This document shows positions 8,306-16,519 of a stretch of 17,940 bases of DNA, piece by piece. The DNA lies in contig JADGIF010000137.1 in the NCBI GenBank assembly GCA_018985225.1, positions 1-17,940 on the forward strand, in the 5' to 3' direction. The DNA comes from Amoeboradix gromovi (Eukaryota; Sanchytriomycota; Sanchytriomycetes; Sanchytriales; Sanchytriaceae). The position numbers and the translations under genes are program-made. The notes below the pieces were generated by a model. It worked only from the letters and a program-made list of their open reading frames with translations, did no database searches and was not told the origin of the DNA. Each line of letters begins with the position of its first letter. Positions within the stretch are counted from its first letter, which is position 1.

Positions 8306-10018
8306 ATGTCAATTACAAATCCTTTTCATTCTCAAGGATCAATATTTACACAGTCACTATCACTTGCAACATTAGGCTCTACAACACAACTATTACAAGA
8401 TAACGAAGAAGAAGAGCAAATTTCTGTCTTTAACAAACCAAGATGGTTAGCAAACTGTAAAAAGTTATCATGTTGCTCTCTTGAATGTCTGCAATTAGTT
8501 CCACAAGATATTTTAGCTTCCTTCTCAGATAAAATTCAGGTCCTTACAAAACAAGAACGTGATATATTCATCAAGGGTATTCTTACAGCTTGTGAAGTAA
8601 CAAGTTTATCTGTCAATGCTAAGAAACGATTCAAGTATTCTGTTTATCCACTAGGAAAAGTATGTAGAGATGCTATGACAACCTTACTAACCATCTCACG
8701 TCAGCAATTTCAAAATATCATAAATGATCTAGAAACCTTCAAGTCTAGACATCATGGTAATAAGGGTAAGATATTTAATCATGCTTTAACTTCTCAAGAA
8801 AAAGCTTGCATCAAAGAATGGCTTTTCAACTTTGCTGAGGTCCATGGCGAACAAAGACCTGGAAGAACTTGTCGATACAAACAAACCAGGAGAACAAGAG
8901 ACATTGTTCTGCTCTGGTTGCCTTCAGACTTTACCGTTATCAAATTACACCATATCTACTTGAGCTCCGAAAATGCTATTAACACCCGATTTGAGACTTT
9001 TAGAAGGTTATATCATGATTGTGATAGCATAAGAGTAAGATCACCTAGAAGTGACATGTGTGATACATGCGCTGAATTCAAAATGAATTTATCAATAGTC
9101 GAGACAGAATCAAGTTTACTAAGTACTACAAAGGAATTCCAAGATCATTTAAGACAAGCTAAAGTAGCTAGGATAGACTATAATAACTGCAAGACAAGAA
9201 TTAGAACAACTACCCTTTCTTTTGACTATAGTCAGAATCTATGTCTCCCTCAATTGAAAGATCAACCTTCAGAACTTTACTTTCTATCATTGTTGAATAT
9301 CTCTTTACTTGGGATTCATAATGAATCAATTAGGAAACAAGTGAATTATATTTACAGAGAAGATATTGGAAAGAAAGGTAGTAATAATGTAGCAAGTATG
9401 TTAGTTGACTACATCTACAGACTTCCTGAACAAGCGAGAAGATATCTAGTTTTATTTGCAGATAATTGTGTTGGACAAAACAAGAATAATACTATTATAA
9501 AGTTACTTTGCTGGCTTTGCATTTCTGGAGTATGTGAGTCCATTCAACTTACCTTTATGATTAAAGGCAACACTAAATTTAGCCCATACAGCTGCTTTGG
9601 TCATATCAAAAAGAAATTCTATACTCAAGATGTGTACACTGTAAGTCAAATAAAAGAGGTGGTGGAATCATCTTCTACTTCTAATAGCAAGTGCATCGAA
9701 TTCCTTGGAAAGAGATTTAAAGAGTATCGTTCCAAGTTGGATACCTTTTTCAATGATGTTCCAGGTATTGCGGGCTATCAATCTTTTTCATTTAAATCCA
9801 ATACTCCTGGTAAAGTAGTGTTGAAAAGGTTAATCAATGATCCATCTGTTCTAGATACTATAATATATCTTAGAAAAGAGTGTCAGTTGAGTGTAGAGGA
9901 GTATGCATTTCAACCTGAAGTGTTAGAACCACCTTCTCTCACAGAGAGAAAGAAGAAGGATTTGGGGAAAGTTAAGAAATACATGCCTGAGAACTTGAGA
10001 GATACTTTGTTGTTGTGA
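8306..10018 (+). CDS. DUF7869-type putative transposase (RNase H-like fold)
   Basis: This 570-residue protein has the layout of the DUF7869 family, which is scattered through transposon-rich eukaryotic genomes and thought to be transposase-related. An N-terminal region with VYPLGKVCRDA (113-123) and a helix-turn-helix-like SRQQFQNIINDL precedes a CxxC motif, SDMCDTC (249-255). The core has LSFDYSQNLCLPQL (D307), a conserved IRKQVNYIY strand, and FADNCVGQNKNN (D386), fitting the first two acids of a DDE-like site. The third block reads GNTKFSPYSCFG (421-432), where relatives, from memory, have GHTKFxPDxCFG, so His and Asp appear replaced by Asn and Tyr. A basic tail follows. The ATG at 8306 has a TATA box 32 bp upstream. 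The gene is intronless, as expected of an element-borne gene. Family confidence is high; activity is doubtful. Confidence 0.83.
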   Translation: MSITNPFHSQGSIFTQSLSLATLGSTTQLLQDNEEEEQISVFNKPRWLANCKKLSCCSLECLQLVPQDILASFSDKIQVLTKQERDIFIKGILTACEVTSLSVNAKKRFKYSVYPLGKVCRDAMTTLLTISRQQFQNIINDLETFKSRHHGNKGKIFNHALTSQEKACIKEWLFNFAEVHGEQRPGRTCRYKQTRRTRDIVLLWLPSDFTVIKLHHIYLSSENAINTRFETFRRLYHDCDSIRVRSPRSDMCDTCAEFKMNLSIVETESSLLSTTKEFQDHLRQAKVARIDYNNCKTRIRTTTLSFDYSQNLCLPQLKDQPSELYFLSLLNISLLGIHNESIRKQVNYIYREDIGKKGSNNVASMLVDYIYRLPEQARRYLVLFADNCVGQNKNNTIIKLLCWLCISGVCESIQLTFMIKGNTKFSPYSCFGHIKKKFYTQDVYTVSQIKEVVESSSTSNSKCIEFLGKRFKEYRSKLDTFFNDVPGIAGYQSFSFKSNTPGKVVLKRLINDPSVLDTIIYLRKECQLSVEEYAFQPEVLEPPSLTERKKKDLGKVKKYMPENLRDTLLL

Positions 10019-10035
10019 AATTGAGATTGAAATTA

Positions 10036-10041
10036 AATAAA
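10036..10041 (+). terminator. Polyadenylation signal after transposase-like gene
   Basis: AATAAA lies 18 bp past the stop codon and is followed by a T-rich stretch. Only 103 bp separate this stop from the next ATG, so the signal would separate the two transcripts. Confidence 0.5.
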
Positions 10042-10121
10042 GGATTTTTACAATACCCTAAATATCGTACCATAGCTATATATCTTGATTTTTACCCAAA
10101 CAGGTAAAACATATTTTAAAC

Positions 10122-12026
10122 ATGCAAAAGAAAGATAGGATTCTAAGCTTTAAAGAAGTATTTGTCTCAACTGGGCAATCAGAGAATCAATCTATACCAT
10201 TGAGTCAACATGATGTAGATGAGTTAACAAAGAAAATGATTGATGCAGCAGCTCTCGGTGACTTAAATCACAATGACAAAAGTATTTTGGCTGCACTTGT
10301 ATATAGATTGAAGGAGCCAAAGTTAATGAAGTCATCCAATCTAAAGAGCGAAACCTATAAAACCTACAGTTACCCTGAAAGTTTTCCAGGATGTTTCGTT
10401 AATCACTCTTGTAAAGCTGAAGATAAATCACCAGCTATGGTACAATTATATAGAGGCAAAGAAGAAGATGATGATTCTCTAGATGTCTATGTCTGTAGAA
10501 CTGATCCGTATGAGAAGCTCGCTGACCATATTACTAACTTTGGATATGCTTATTTCTGCAGATTAAATGAAATAGAAATAGCAATTACCAAAATCATAGA
10601 AGATAAAGTGATTGATTACACCGTATTTTCTCCAATGCCAGAATGTTTTGTACCAAATTCACATTTCTACCAAAATACGGACAACTCATTAAAAAGAGTT
10701 ACTGTAAATGATAAGGATTACTTAGATCAGGTGTTGAAATTAGCGAATTCAATTCAAATTGTTAGAGAAAAAGCAATTTCCAATTATCCTGACTCTATTT
10801 CATTTAACATCAAATCCTTTTATGATAGCGTATATACTCATACTTTGTCATGGACTATGAAGTCAAAAGTAGCCCATCTTGCAACCAATCAAAAAGAATA
10901 TTGGAAATCACCTTGGTTTAACCACTTGGATGGCCTAGTTAGGGATTGCAAGAATAAAGGGACAAAAGGCATCCTAAATGGTTCATTATTATTCCATGAT
11001 ATCATTGAAATGCATTTTAGAGTTATTGATCTTTCGATTTTAAAGATGGCCAAGGAAGCAGGCATAAAAAATGTAATTCGTAGAGGCGACACTTTAGAAT
11101 TCTTTGCCCTGTTGATCGATGCTGATATTTCAAAATATATTAAATTGAAGCTTAAGAAGGTATTGAGTGAGTTCAGATTGAACTTGAATGTTGGTAGTCA
11201 GTCAAAACGCGACGGATTAAAGACTGCACTTCAATATGATAAGGAGCGGTCCAGTCTTGATGTTCTGAACAATGCAGGATTTGATTTACAACTAGCAGCT
11301 CATGTAGTTTTGGCCAAAGTAATCGGTAATGAATACCCTCCGAACCTTCTATATAAAAAGGAGATGTCTACCATTCCCACCCTATTTGCTCATATAATAG
11401 CTCACAACAAATACAATAATCAGTCCGACGATTTGCTTCGACATTGTTTGATCATGTTTCCACAACATTGGCAATACCAAACCACAGTTCAATCCCTTCA
11501 CTATATTTGGTATGCAATATGTAAGGGGCTCCCAAAGACATTCGATCTTTCACACTACAAAGCAAAGACACTTGAGAATGTATTAGAGACATGTGCAGGG
11601 TTTGAGTACCCTTTAAATGCATTGGTTGGCCTTTATAATGCAATTAGTACTAAATCAACTAAAGTGGAAGTAATTTGTAACGATAAGATATTTGAAGATG
11701 AAAGTCTTGCTGTTATTAGGACTATAGACTACGCGAAAGCTATTCGAATAAGAATAGAAGGTGAAATAACAGAAAACGACCAAAAAGTGAAAGCCTTATT
11801 AAAATGCTTTGAAGATGAAGGACTATATGCAACACTGGACAAAATTGAAATGTATACACATCAAGTAGTACTGAAAAGCGGAAAAGGAAATTGGCCTAAA
11901 ATTAAACTGTATGAACCGACAGAGTGGTATATTGAACAATGGGATTCAGAAGAAGGTGCTTTACCTGAAGAATTTATTGAATCCATGAAAAAATTCGAGG
12001 TAAGTATTAAGCCGGTAGCACAATAA
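10122..12026 (+). CDS. Abi/DRT-like reverse-transcriptase-fold protein, catalytic residues lost
   Basis: This 634-residue protein has an RT palm most like the bacterial unknown-group/Abi RTs (AbiK, Abi-P2, AbiA and DRT types) rather than retrotransposon or telomerase RTs. The family motif A with its FYxSIYTH extension reads FNIKSFYDSVYTHTLSW from 228, so the metal-binding Asp is Asn229. The motif B block (family NGIPxGPxxSDxIAE) reads KGILNGSLLFHDIIEMHF from 282. Motif C, normally YxDD, reads RRGDTLEFF (320-328), keeping one Asp (323) and losing the Tyr and second Asp. A motif D-like LKKVLSEFRLNLNVGSQSK follows, then about 270 helical residues of unknown type where Abi RTs carry a helical domain. 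A TATATAT sequence lies about 40 bp upstream. The frame is long and intact, which suggests selection for a non-polymerase role. The homology is motif-based and untested. Confidence 0.68.
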   Translation: MQKKDRILSFKEVFVSTGQSENQSIPLSQHDVDELTKKMIDAAALGDLNHNDKSILAALVYRLKEPKLMKSSNLKSETYKTYSYPESFPGCFVNHSCKAEDKSPAMVQLYRGKEEDDDSLDVYVCRTDPYEKLADHITNFGYAYFCRLNEIEIAITKIIEDKVIDYTVFSPMPECFVPNSHFYQNTDNSLKRVTVNDKDYLDQVLKLANSIQIVREKAISNYPDSISFNIKSFYDSVYTHTLSWTMKSKVAHLATNQKEYWKSPWFNHLDGLVRDCKNKGTKGILNGSLLFHDIIEMHFRVIDLSILKMAKEAGIKNVIRRGDTLEFFALLIDADISKYIKLKLKKVLSEFRLNLNVGSQSKRDGLKTALQYDKERSSLDVLNNAGFDLQLAAHVVLAKVIGNEYPPNLLYKKEMSTIPTLFAHIIAHNKYNNQSDDLLRHCLIMFPQHWQYQTTVQSLHYIWYAICKGLPKTFDLSHYKAKTLENVLETCAGFEYPLNALVGLYNAISTKSTKVEVICNDKIFEDESLAVIRTIDYAKAIRIRIEGEITENDQKVKALLKCFEDEGLYATLDKIEMYTHQVVLKSGKGNWPKIKLYEPTEWYIEQWDSEEGALPEEFIESMKKFEVSIKPVAQ

Positions 12027-12079
12027 ACAATTTACTAACACATTTTTAATCTCACTCGATACGTGCAATCTTAACACAT

Positions 12080-12157
12080 GGGATACCGAATATAAAAAAA
12101 CTATACAATATTTATGATTCGGTCTACTAAAACTGACGTAGTTTTATATTTGATGTT
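12080..12157. repeat. Collapsed foldback remnant of the transposon family
   Basis: GGGATACCGAATATAAAAAAACTATAC resembles the left end at 17809 in its GGGACACCAAATATAAAAACTAGAC pattern, and within 80 bp GTAGTTTTATATTTGATGTTC looks like a decayed right end. The two could fold as a hairpin, as in a deletion derivative. Several mismatches are present. Confidence 0.35.
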
Positions 12158-12237
12158 CACTTTGATAGCATCACTTTATTACTAAGTAAATTTTCTGAAG
12201 TCAAGACTTGATTGACTAAAACATGAAACAACCCCTA

Positions 12238-12254
12238 GTCTAGTTATTACAGAG
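12238..12254 (-). repeat. Inner (subterminal) inverted motif, right side
   Basis: GTCTAGTTATTACAGAG is the inverse of the motif at 7340-7356, where CTCTGTAAAAACTAGAC occurs, with one mismatch. The flanking bases also match (TACTCTG versus CAGAGTA). Together with the outer pair it gives nested inverted repeats around the two large genes. Confidence 0.6.
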
Positions 12255-12391
12255 TAATAGTGATATTTTATTTAAAACCATTATCGTAAAGCTAGTAATT
12301 ATCCCACCACATTAAAATAAAGACTAGATGAAAGAGTAAGAGAAAAGCTGTACAGAACATTTATTTTTGAAATTTCGATACAATTTGTCTA

Positions 12392-12416
12392 GTCTAGTTT
12401 TTACAGAGCATGTCCC
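12392..12416 (-). repeat. Right terminal inverted repeat of the 5.16-kb element
   Basis: GTCTAGTTTTTACAG then AGCATGTCCC, followed by ATAT. It is the inverse of 7260-7283 apart from one inserted base. The match extends through the flanking ATAT and then stops. Confidence 0.78.
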
Positions 12417-14068
12417 ATATGGTAGCATTGAACATACTTGAAATACGTACAATTTGCCAAAGGGAAGTGGTGACATTCTCTTAAATCCAGGAATTTCAAT
12501 GAGGAATTGATGTAGTTGCAATCCATTAACATTTATATAACTGATGGAGCGGATAATCGCCATGTTTTAACAGATATGCCATGAGGAAGAGACTCAATTT
12601 TTATATGCTTTCAGTGTCTAACACAAAGAAGAGCTCCTCGTTAAAAGTCCAGATTTCCGAGAAAATCGAGAATTTCCACAGAGAAACTATCGGTACTAGG
12701 TCTCCGTTGCAGTGATTGCTCACGCTTTCTCTACCCTGAGGTGGGATTGAATAAGGATGCAGATACTTGATGTATATGTTCCTTGGTGCCATGTGGTCCA
12801 TGTCCACTTCCAAATGACACTATCTTCATGAATAGCTCTCCAAATTGGTTTTCTTTAGAGTGCCAAGTATTGTACATGGCATCGAATTTCCGTGTTTGGA
12901 CCAGCTTATCAGTCTGAGACGAATCTATGCTGTACCTGCTAGTTATTTCTTTAGAATTGATTTACCATTTGTGAAAAGGAAGAATATCGAGTATTTGAGC
13001 TATTAGAAAAATCTGGAAAAATCATGAAATTATACAAAAATGCATACAAATTCGCAATAAATGATTTATTCAAGAAAACAATCGAGCTGTACAATGCTAA
13101 GCACTCCAGGTGAGCTTTACCCCTACCAACTTATATTGTCCACACGTCCAGATACGCATCAATTATGCAGCAGTCTATTCAGAGAGCTTTCATAATAGGA
13201 GAATTTGAAAGCTCAATAATTAGTGCTTTAGCAAGGTTTATCACGTCTGAACATTTCATAGATATAGTATAAAGCAATGCTGCAAAGAGGAAAAGTGATG
13301 CTAGTCTCAAAACCATCTAAGCTATTTAGACGGGTTCTCATTTGATTGATGATCCTACGATCTAATTCGCTAAGACGTTCTAGAATTGGAAAGTTGTCGA
13401 GCTTGCTGTTGTTGGGTGTGGTTGCCTTCAGGGATTGCAGTAGAGTAAGAAAGATAAATTGACCAAGAATGGAGGCATTTTTAGTTGGTGATTGCAACTG
13501 CAGGGAATGTAGAGAAGTAGATTATTACTCTTAAGTAACTGAAAATTGTAAACGATGTGGCTAATAAATCCGATTGCTGCATAAATATAAGTGATAGTGA
13601 CGTCTGATGGCTAGTGCTGCATTGAAGGGACAGGATGCATTTATGAGTGCAAAGTTGAATTGCAGTGGGAGTGTATAATGAGTGTGATTTTTGGTGATTT
13701 TTCTGGAATGGCAAACAAGAGCAATAAATTGTAACAATTAATAGCATTTGAAATAACTTCTAGTTGCTTGTTGTATTGCTACTTTTAGTTGAATTTGGAC
13801 TGAATTGCATTTATTTTTGTCTTTCATAATTACATTGAAGAGAGCTCAATACCCAACAAGCAACTAATTTGAGATGGTTACCCATGTCGCAAGTCTGATT
13901 GTAAGCATGTCTTATAATATCATGAGACTCGAATAGATCTGAATCACATTATGACTGTTATAAATGTACAAGTTTATGGTTATACCCAAATTTTGCGTTC
14001 CTTTTGAAACTTCAGATTTGGGAAAATGCATCCACGGATGAGCGTGACATGGCTCCAGGTGTTACTGA
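12417..14068. other. Repeat-rich stretch without a supported gene
   Basis: It contains dispersed repeat copy 2 (12628-12806). A minus-strand frame from an ATG at 12563 gives a protein-like start (MAIIRSISYINVNGLQLHQF) but runs into the transposon end, so it may be the stub of a gene interrupted by the element. A minus-strand frame at 13228-13498 lacks an ATG but follows a possible 3' splice site (CTGCAG, read on the minus strand), so it could be a terminal exon. Neither can be confirmed. Confidence 0.4.
12628..12806. repeat. Dispersed repeat family copy 2
   Basis: The first part (12634-12709) matches 2169-2244 at 68 of 76 bases. The whole stretch aligns more loosely with 17541-17709, sharing GAAGAGCTC at one end and a CCTGAGGT...GATTGAATAA block. 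On the minus strand the two long copies encode related peptides (IYIKYLHPYSIPPQ versus LYMNHYSIRPQ), so the family may derive from an old coding sequence. It begins 212 bp outside the transposon's right end. Confidence 0.7.
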
Positions 14069-14883
14069 ACCCTTGCAGTATTGAGATATAACAAATTTGT
14101 AGGAAATGCTTTACTTCCTATTGAAGATGGTCTACTAATTGATAACGAAATTTATTTCACAACTCTCAACAAAACAAAAGAACCAATCGTTTCTGAATAC
14201 ATCAAGAACACTGATGACTTCAGTAATGTTAAATATATTAGTGAGTCAGAAGTTTTCAAGGGTGATAATCGACTAGAACTGGTTCAATTTTTATTGAAAG
14301 AATATAAAATTCAATGTGCTATCAAGCAAAAAGATTCAAATCTTGAGAAGGCGATTAACAAGGTTAAAAATCTGATCTGTGCTGGGATTGATAAATTATT
14401 TACCGACTCTATCAATAATATTGAAGGGATATTGCAGTTAAAGTCGGTTACAAAGAAGACTAAAGATGAGTTACAGATATGCTTAGATAAACTTCGTAAA
14501 ATGAAAAAGACTCATGGTCGGAATGTCTTGAACAGATTCTAATTGGTGATTCAACTTTAACGAATAAACAAGATTGGAATAATGTAGCGCCAAGCTTCAA
14601 TAAAGCAGGTCTGACTGTCTGACAATTTGTCTTGAGTACATGAATAAAGTTAATTACACCAGGGAATCTTCAAATGCTCTTTTAAGCAGAGTTTGCACAA
14701 GAGCAGTGTTTTGGCAAATTGGAGCAAGCCTTTGTTCACGACGAAAGACGTAATATAGAGCGAGCCAAGCGTGAACTCGATAAGAAAATTGGTGGTAACA
14801 ATGGATTTCCTTTAATCGCGCAAATTTCGGCATTGTTTGATGAAGAGCTTCGAGTAAAGCCATTGATGGATATAAATAAATGA
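14069..14883 (+). pseudogene. Unidentified gene broken by several frameshifts
   Basis: The longest frame (14069-14542) has no usable ATG. It is helical and Lys/Glu-rich (for example EYIKNTDDFSNVKYISESE, then KTKDELQICLDKLRKMKK). Protein-like sequence then continues in other frames: WSECLEQILIGDSTLTNKQDW from about 14517, EYMNKVNYTRESSNALL around 14635-14682, and GKLEQAFVHDERRNIERAKR onward to the TGA at 14881. At least three shifts are needed, near 14510-14518, 14605-14620 and 14680. Introns could explain some, and CTTGCAG at 14072-14078 looks like a 3' splice site before the first piece, but the others lack good splice signals. The end of the frame contains the 77-bp repeat shared with base 1. 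No family is recognised. Decay is the simplest reading; consensus errors are possible. Confidence 0.5.
14788..14864. repeat. 77-bp exact direct repeat (copy 2)
   Basis: Identical to 1-77. Here it lies in the 3' coding end of the broken gene and continues with GATGGATATAAATAAATGA, which supplies the stop codon. This copy is therefore the likely source, and the edge copy is the one joined to foreign sequence. Confidence 0.9.
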
Positions 14884-15141
14884 TTTTCATTCAAATTACT
14901 TTGTTCTCAGAAAAAACTGATAAACATACCTAAGAATATAAGATACAGCGACTGTCTTTTGTATTAACATTTAAGATATTCAAAGAAGACAAAGGTCAGC
15001 CAATCGATTAATTTAGTCGAGATTTTCCAAGAACTCCAAATATATTGTTAAATCAGTAATAATTTTTGTTGAGTAGGCAACGAAGTTTATCAGTAGAGAA
15101 ATTCTTGTTCGGAAGATAAAATCAACATATTAATACGTTTA

Positions 15142-16245
15142 TTAACACCAGGCATATTTCTTAATGTTGCCCCATTGCTTTTCTTTTGGTCTTACAGCTG
15201 GCCAAGAATCGTTGAGTGTGGTATTTGTCAACTTTGGATACTCATAAGTCCACAATACTATTTTGGGAATGTCGGCTTCATAAGCATATTGTTGGGCGAT
15301 CCTAAGAAGTTCCATCCGCAGTTCGGATTCTGTTGTATCGGATTCTCTACTTATGTTGGTAACTAGATCTAAAATTGCAACATGTTTATATTCCTGAATA
15401 TCGCCGTCTTGCACATTTTCAGTGCTACTCTTCTTATGCAATAGACTCGTCCATAAAATATAACCATACGATCCATCTGGCTTGCTAGTATACGCACCAA
15501 TTCTCAGATGTATTTTAATCGGTACAGCGCCCTCATGATCTACTCTCATTAAGTCACATTTGTATTCTGATGCATTGGAATTCACAGTAATGTCCAGTGA
15601 TTTCCGAGAACACTCAAAGTTCCATGTAGCATTTAGTTCACTCATAGAGCAACTAGGTTTAATTGCAGTACATCTGTAGAATAATTCACGACTAAACGGA
15701 AAACTGAGAACAGTGGTATCATTTATAACTGAAAATTCACAAATCTTGGTATTGATCATGTTTAACTTAGATATGCATTCTAAATCACCCAGTTTTAAAT
15801 ATCTGATCTTTTCATTGAAATTTGAAGCGTTTAAAACGCAGCCTTGGCCTTCGAATGTACGATAATCAAACTTGTTGTAAAAATATTTAACATCCGAGAA
15901 TAACACTGACTTTATGTGATATTGGTCCATTAAGCAAGTCAATTTATCAAATAACAAGGTAGCATAACCTTTTTTACGATGTTGTTTTGGGACAAACACT
16001 GAAGCAATCGACCAAATATTCTCCGTAGAATTGCCAACAACTGCTCTTCTGATATACACCTCCAATGAAGCAACAATAAAACCGTCCAGTACTAGACCAT
16101 ATGGTACTATATGTTGGAATTGGCGACAAAAGTGCTCTCTTTTTGTATATTGCTGGATAGTTAATTCAGCACCCCATTCTTCTTTATTCTGGATCACAGT
16201 TTCCTGATGCTCATCATGGTTGAGTCTTTTGAATGAGATAGTCAT
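15142..16245 (-). CDS. LYC1-like GNAT N-acetyltransferase
   Basis: This 367-residue protein has an N-terminal GNAT domain. The acetyl-CoA binding loop is VFVPKQHRKKGYATLLFDKL (83-102), with QHRKKGYA as the Q/RxxGxG/A motif. It is followed by VLFSDVKYFYNKFDY (114-128), which matches the LYSDIGPxFYxxFGW-like signature of fungal LYC1 proteins. The C-terminal half has the second-domain block YGYILWTSLL and the extreme end KKYAWC, also typical of that family. In yeasts LYC1 acetylates lysine on the epsilon-amino group, the first step of lysine breakdown. Substrate identity here is not shown, and many fungal paralogues are uncharacterised. No signal peptide is seen, so it is probably cytosolic. The ATG at 16245 is the first in frame; the length is normal and no introns are needed. 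It looks like the one ordinary metabolic gene in the window. Confidence 0.85.
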   Translation of the reverse strand: MTISFKRLNHDEHQETVIQNKEEWGAELTIQQYTKREHFCRQFQHIVPYGLVLDGFIVASLEVYIRRAVVGNSTENIWSIASVFVPKQHRKKGYATLLFDKLTCLMDQYHIKSVLFSDVKYFYNKFDYRTFEGQGCVLNASNFNEKIRYLKLGDLECISKLNMINTKICEFSVINDTTVLSFPFSRELFYRCTAIKPSCSMSELNATWNFECSRKSLDITVNSNASEYKCDLMRVDHEGAVPIKIHLRIGAYTSKPDGSYGYILWTSLLHKKSSTENVQDGDIQEYKHVAILDLVTNISRESDTTESELRMELLRIAQQYAYEADIPKIVLWTYEYPKLTNTTLNDSWPAVRPKEKQWGNIKKYAWC

Positions 16246-16389
16246 AGGGAGAGTTTAGTCGCCAAGATGTCTCACCTCAACAAATACAAAAACTAGACTA
16301 ACTTTCTGAAATAGTTTGAATCATTATTTCAAGTGCGTTAACCAATAGTAAATTAAATTAATCTGACTGGTTCAACTAAGTTATTTTAG

Positions 16390-16397
16390 TATAAAAG
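16390..16397 (+). promoter_or_regulatory. TATA box inside the short element
   Basis: TATAAAAG lies 79 bp before the ATG at 16469. The intervening leader is A-rich and resembles a fungal 5' UTR. It could drive the micro-ORF or be the remnant of a lost gene's promoter. Confidence 0.45.
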
Positions 16398-16468
16398 CTT
16401 TTCGTCCATCAAAATCTTAGAAACAATAACTAATAAGAAGAAGAGAAAACAAAAAATAATTTATAGAA

Positions 16469-16519
16469 ATGGTGGCAAGAAGAAAAAGAAAAAGAAAGAT
16501 AATAGTGGTAAAGTACTAG
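16469..16519 (+). CDS. 16-codon basic micro-ORF, possibly a truncated first exon
   Basis: An ATG preceded by an A-rich leader and a TATA box opens a frame reading MVARRKRKRKIIVVKY and then a stop. The RRKRKRK stretch is like a nuclear localisation signal. A GTAAAG follows codon 13 and could be a 5' splice site, but no convincing downstream exon is seen. The likeliest reading is the 5' stub of a deleted element gene. Confidence 0.25.
   Translation: MVARRKRKRKIIVVKY

Larger units (their letters stand above)
7260..12416. mobile_element. Candidate DNA transposon with TIRs carrying DUF7869 transposase-like and RT-like genes
   Basis: The left end (GGGACATGCT then TGTAAAAACTAGAC, 7260-7283) and the right end (12392-12416) are inverted copies matching at 24 of 25 positions with one single-base gap. 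Both ends are flanked by ATAT (7256-7259 and 12417-12420), a possible 4-bp target duplication, though ATAT is palindromic and proves little. A second, inner pair of inverted motifs lies at 7338-7360 and 12233-12255. Between the ends lie a small ORF (7601), a small antisense ORF (8000), the transposase-like gene (8306) and the RT-like gene (10122). Related ends at 16270-16680, 17809-17940 and elsewhere show that the terminal sequence belongs to a multicopy family. The boundaries are seen in the sequence; mobility is inferred. Confidence 0.72.

Noticed and set aside
8011-10098. TGGGTAAAAA at 8011 and its inverse at 10098 as terminal repeats around the transposase-like gene alone
   Set aside because: Only 10-11 AT-rich bases match, with no target duplication and no other copies; the 7260/12416 pair is far stronger.
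10122-12026. Reading the RT-like gene as evidence of bacterial DNA or a working anti-phage system
   Set aside because: The surroundings are eukaryotic (TATA, AATAAA, LYC1-like GNAT, Ty3 element), codon use looks like the neighbours', and the catalytic residues are altered.
13228-13747. Two minus-strand frames that could be exons of one gene
   Set aside because: One possible 3' splice site is seen, but no matching 5' site or recognisable domain; too weak to call a gene.
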